Positions 5,001 through 5,101 of a stretch of 5,101 bases of DNA are shown here, one piece after another. Location: assembly GCA_034430335.1 (NCBI GenBank), contig DAOUES010000197.1:1-5101 (forward strand), read 5' to 3'. The notes beneath the pieces were generated by a model. The model was not told the DNA's origin, searched no databases, and saw nothing but the letters and a program-made list of their open reading frames with translations. Source of the stretch: JAFGOY01 sp034430335 (GTDB taxonomy: Bacteria; Chloroflexota; Anaerolineae; Aggregatilineales; UBA3940). Made by a program: the position numbers and the translations under genes. Numbering within the stretch: the first letter of the stretch is position 1; every line of letters begins with the position of its first letter.

Positions 5001-5101
5001 CACCCGGAGAAGTTTACCGTTCCCCTTCGCAAAGCTGGGAACACGACACTTTTGAAAATCGGATGATTCTTCTATCGACTCGGTGGCGTAGGGGCGCAGC
5101 G

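Overview
The window is GC-rich chromosomal DNA, apart from AT-rich intergenic stretches. It most resembles a Chloroflexota (Anaerolineae-like) genome. The basis for that is the protein style (a BaeS/PhoB-type two-component pair, exported Gly/Asp/Glu-rich proteins) and the intergenic CCCCTC/GAGGGG and CCCCCC/GGGGGG hairpin repeats that I associate with Chloroflexota and cyanobacteria. The taxonomic call is inference, with moderate confidence. All credible genes lie on the + strand.

Layout. (1) 1-216: C-terminal end of a Gly/Pro/Met-rich protein cut by the window edge. (2) 217-628: intergenic, holding a hairpin repeat (copy A) split by a 134-bp MITE-like element (copy 1), then a weak promoter. 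(3) 629-1684: an exported 351-residue protein with four divergent helical repeats of the LGITVEELQ...EEGLITQEQAD type. (4) 1685-2201: intergenic, holding a strong hairpin terminator, MITE copy 2, an intact copy of the hairpin repeat (copy B) and a promoter with an extended -10. (5) 2202-2891 and 2894-4318: an OmpR/PhoB-family response regulator and a membrane HAMP sensor histidine kinase, two bases apart. (6) 4319-4502: a perfect 11-bp inverted repeat and a possible promoter. (7) 4503-4901: a stand-alone receiver-domain protein. (8) 4902-5101: non-coding, with small hairpins and what looks like the first half of another palindromic repeat at the edge.

How the genes may work together. The kinase and PhoB-type regulator form a complete phosphorelay by their domains. 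The stand-alone receiver could be an alternative phosphate acceptor or sink for the same kinase. The repeat protein upstream is predicted to be outside the membrane or anchored in it, where the kinase sensor domain also sits, so it could be a target or an input partner. That link is inference from proximity only.

The most informative non-coding structure is the pair of nested or adjacent repeats around the repeat-protein gene. Copy B is a naturally empty insertion site for the MITE found in copy A, and the comparison gives a TAA target duplication. The two hairpin-repeat copies also have stems of different sequence at the same position, a sign that the structure rather than the sequence is kept.
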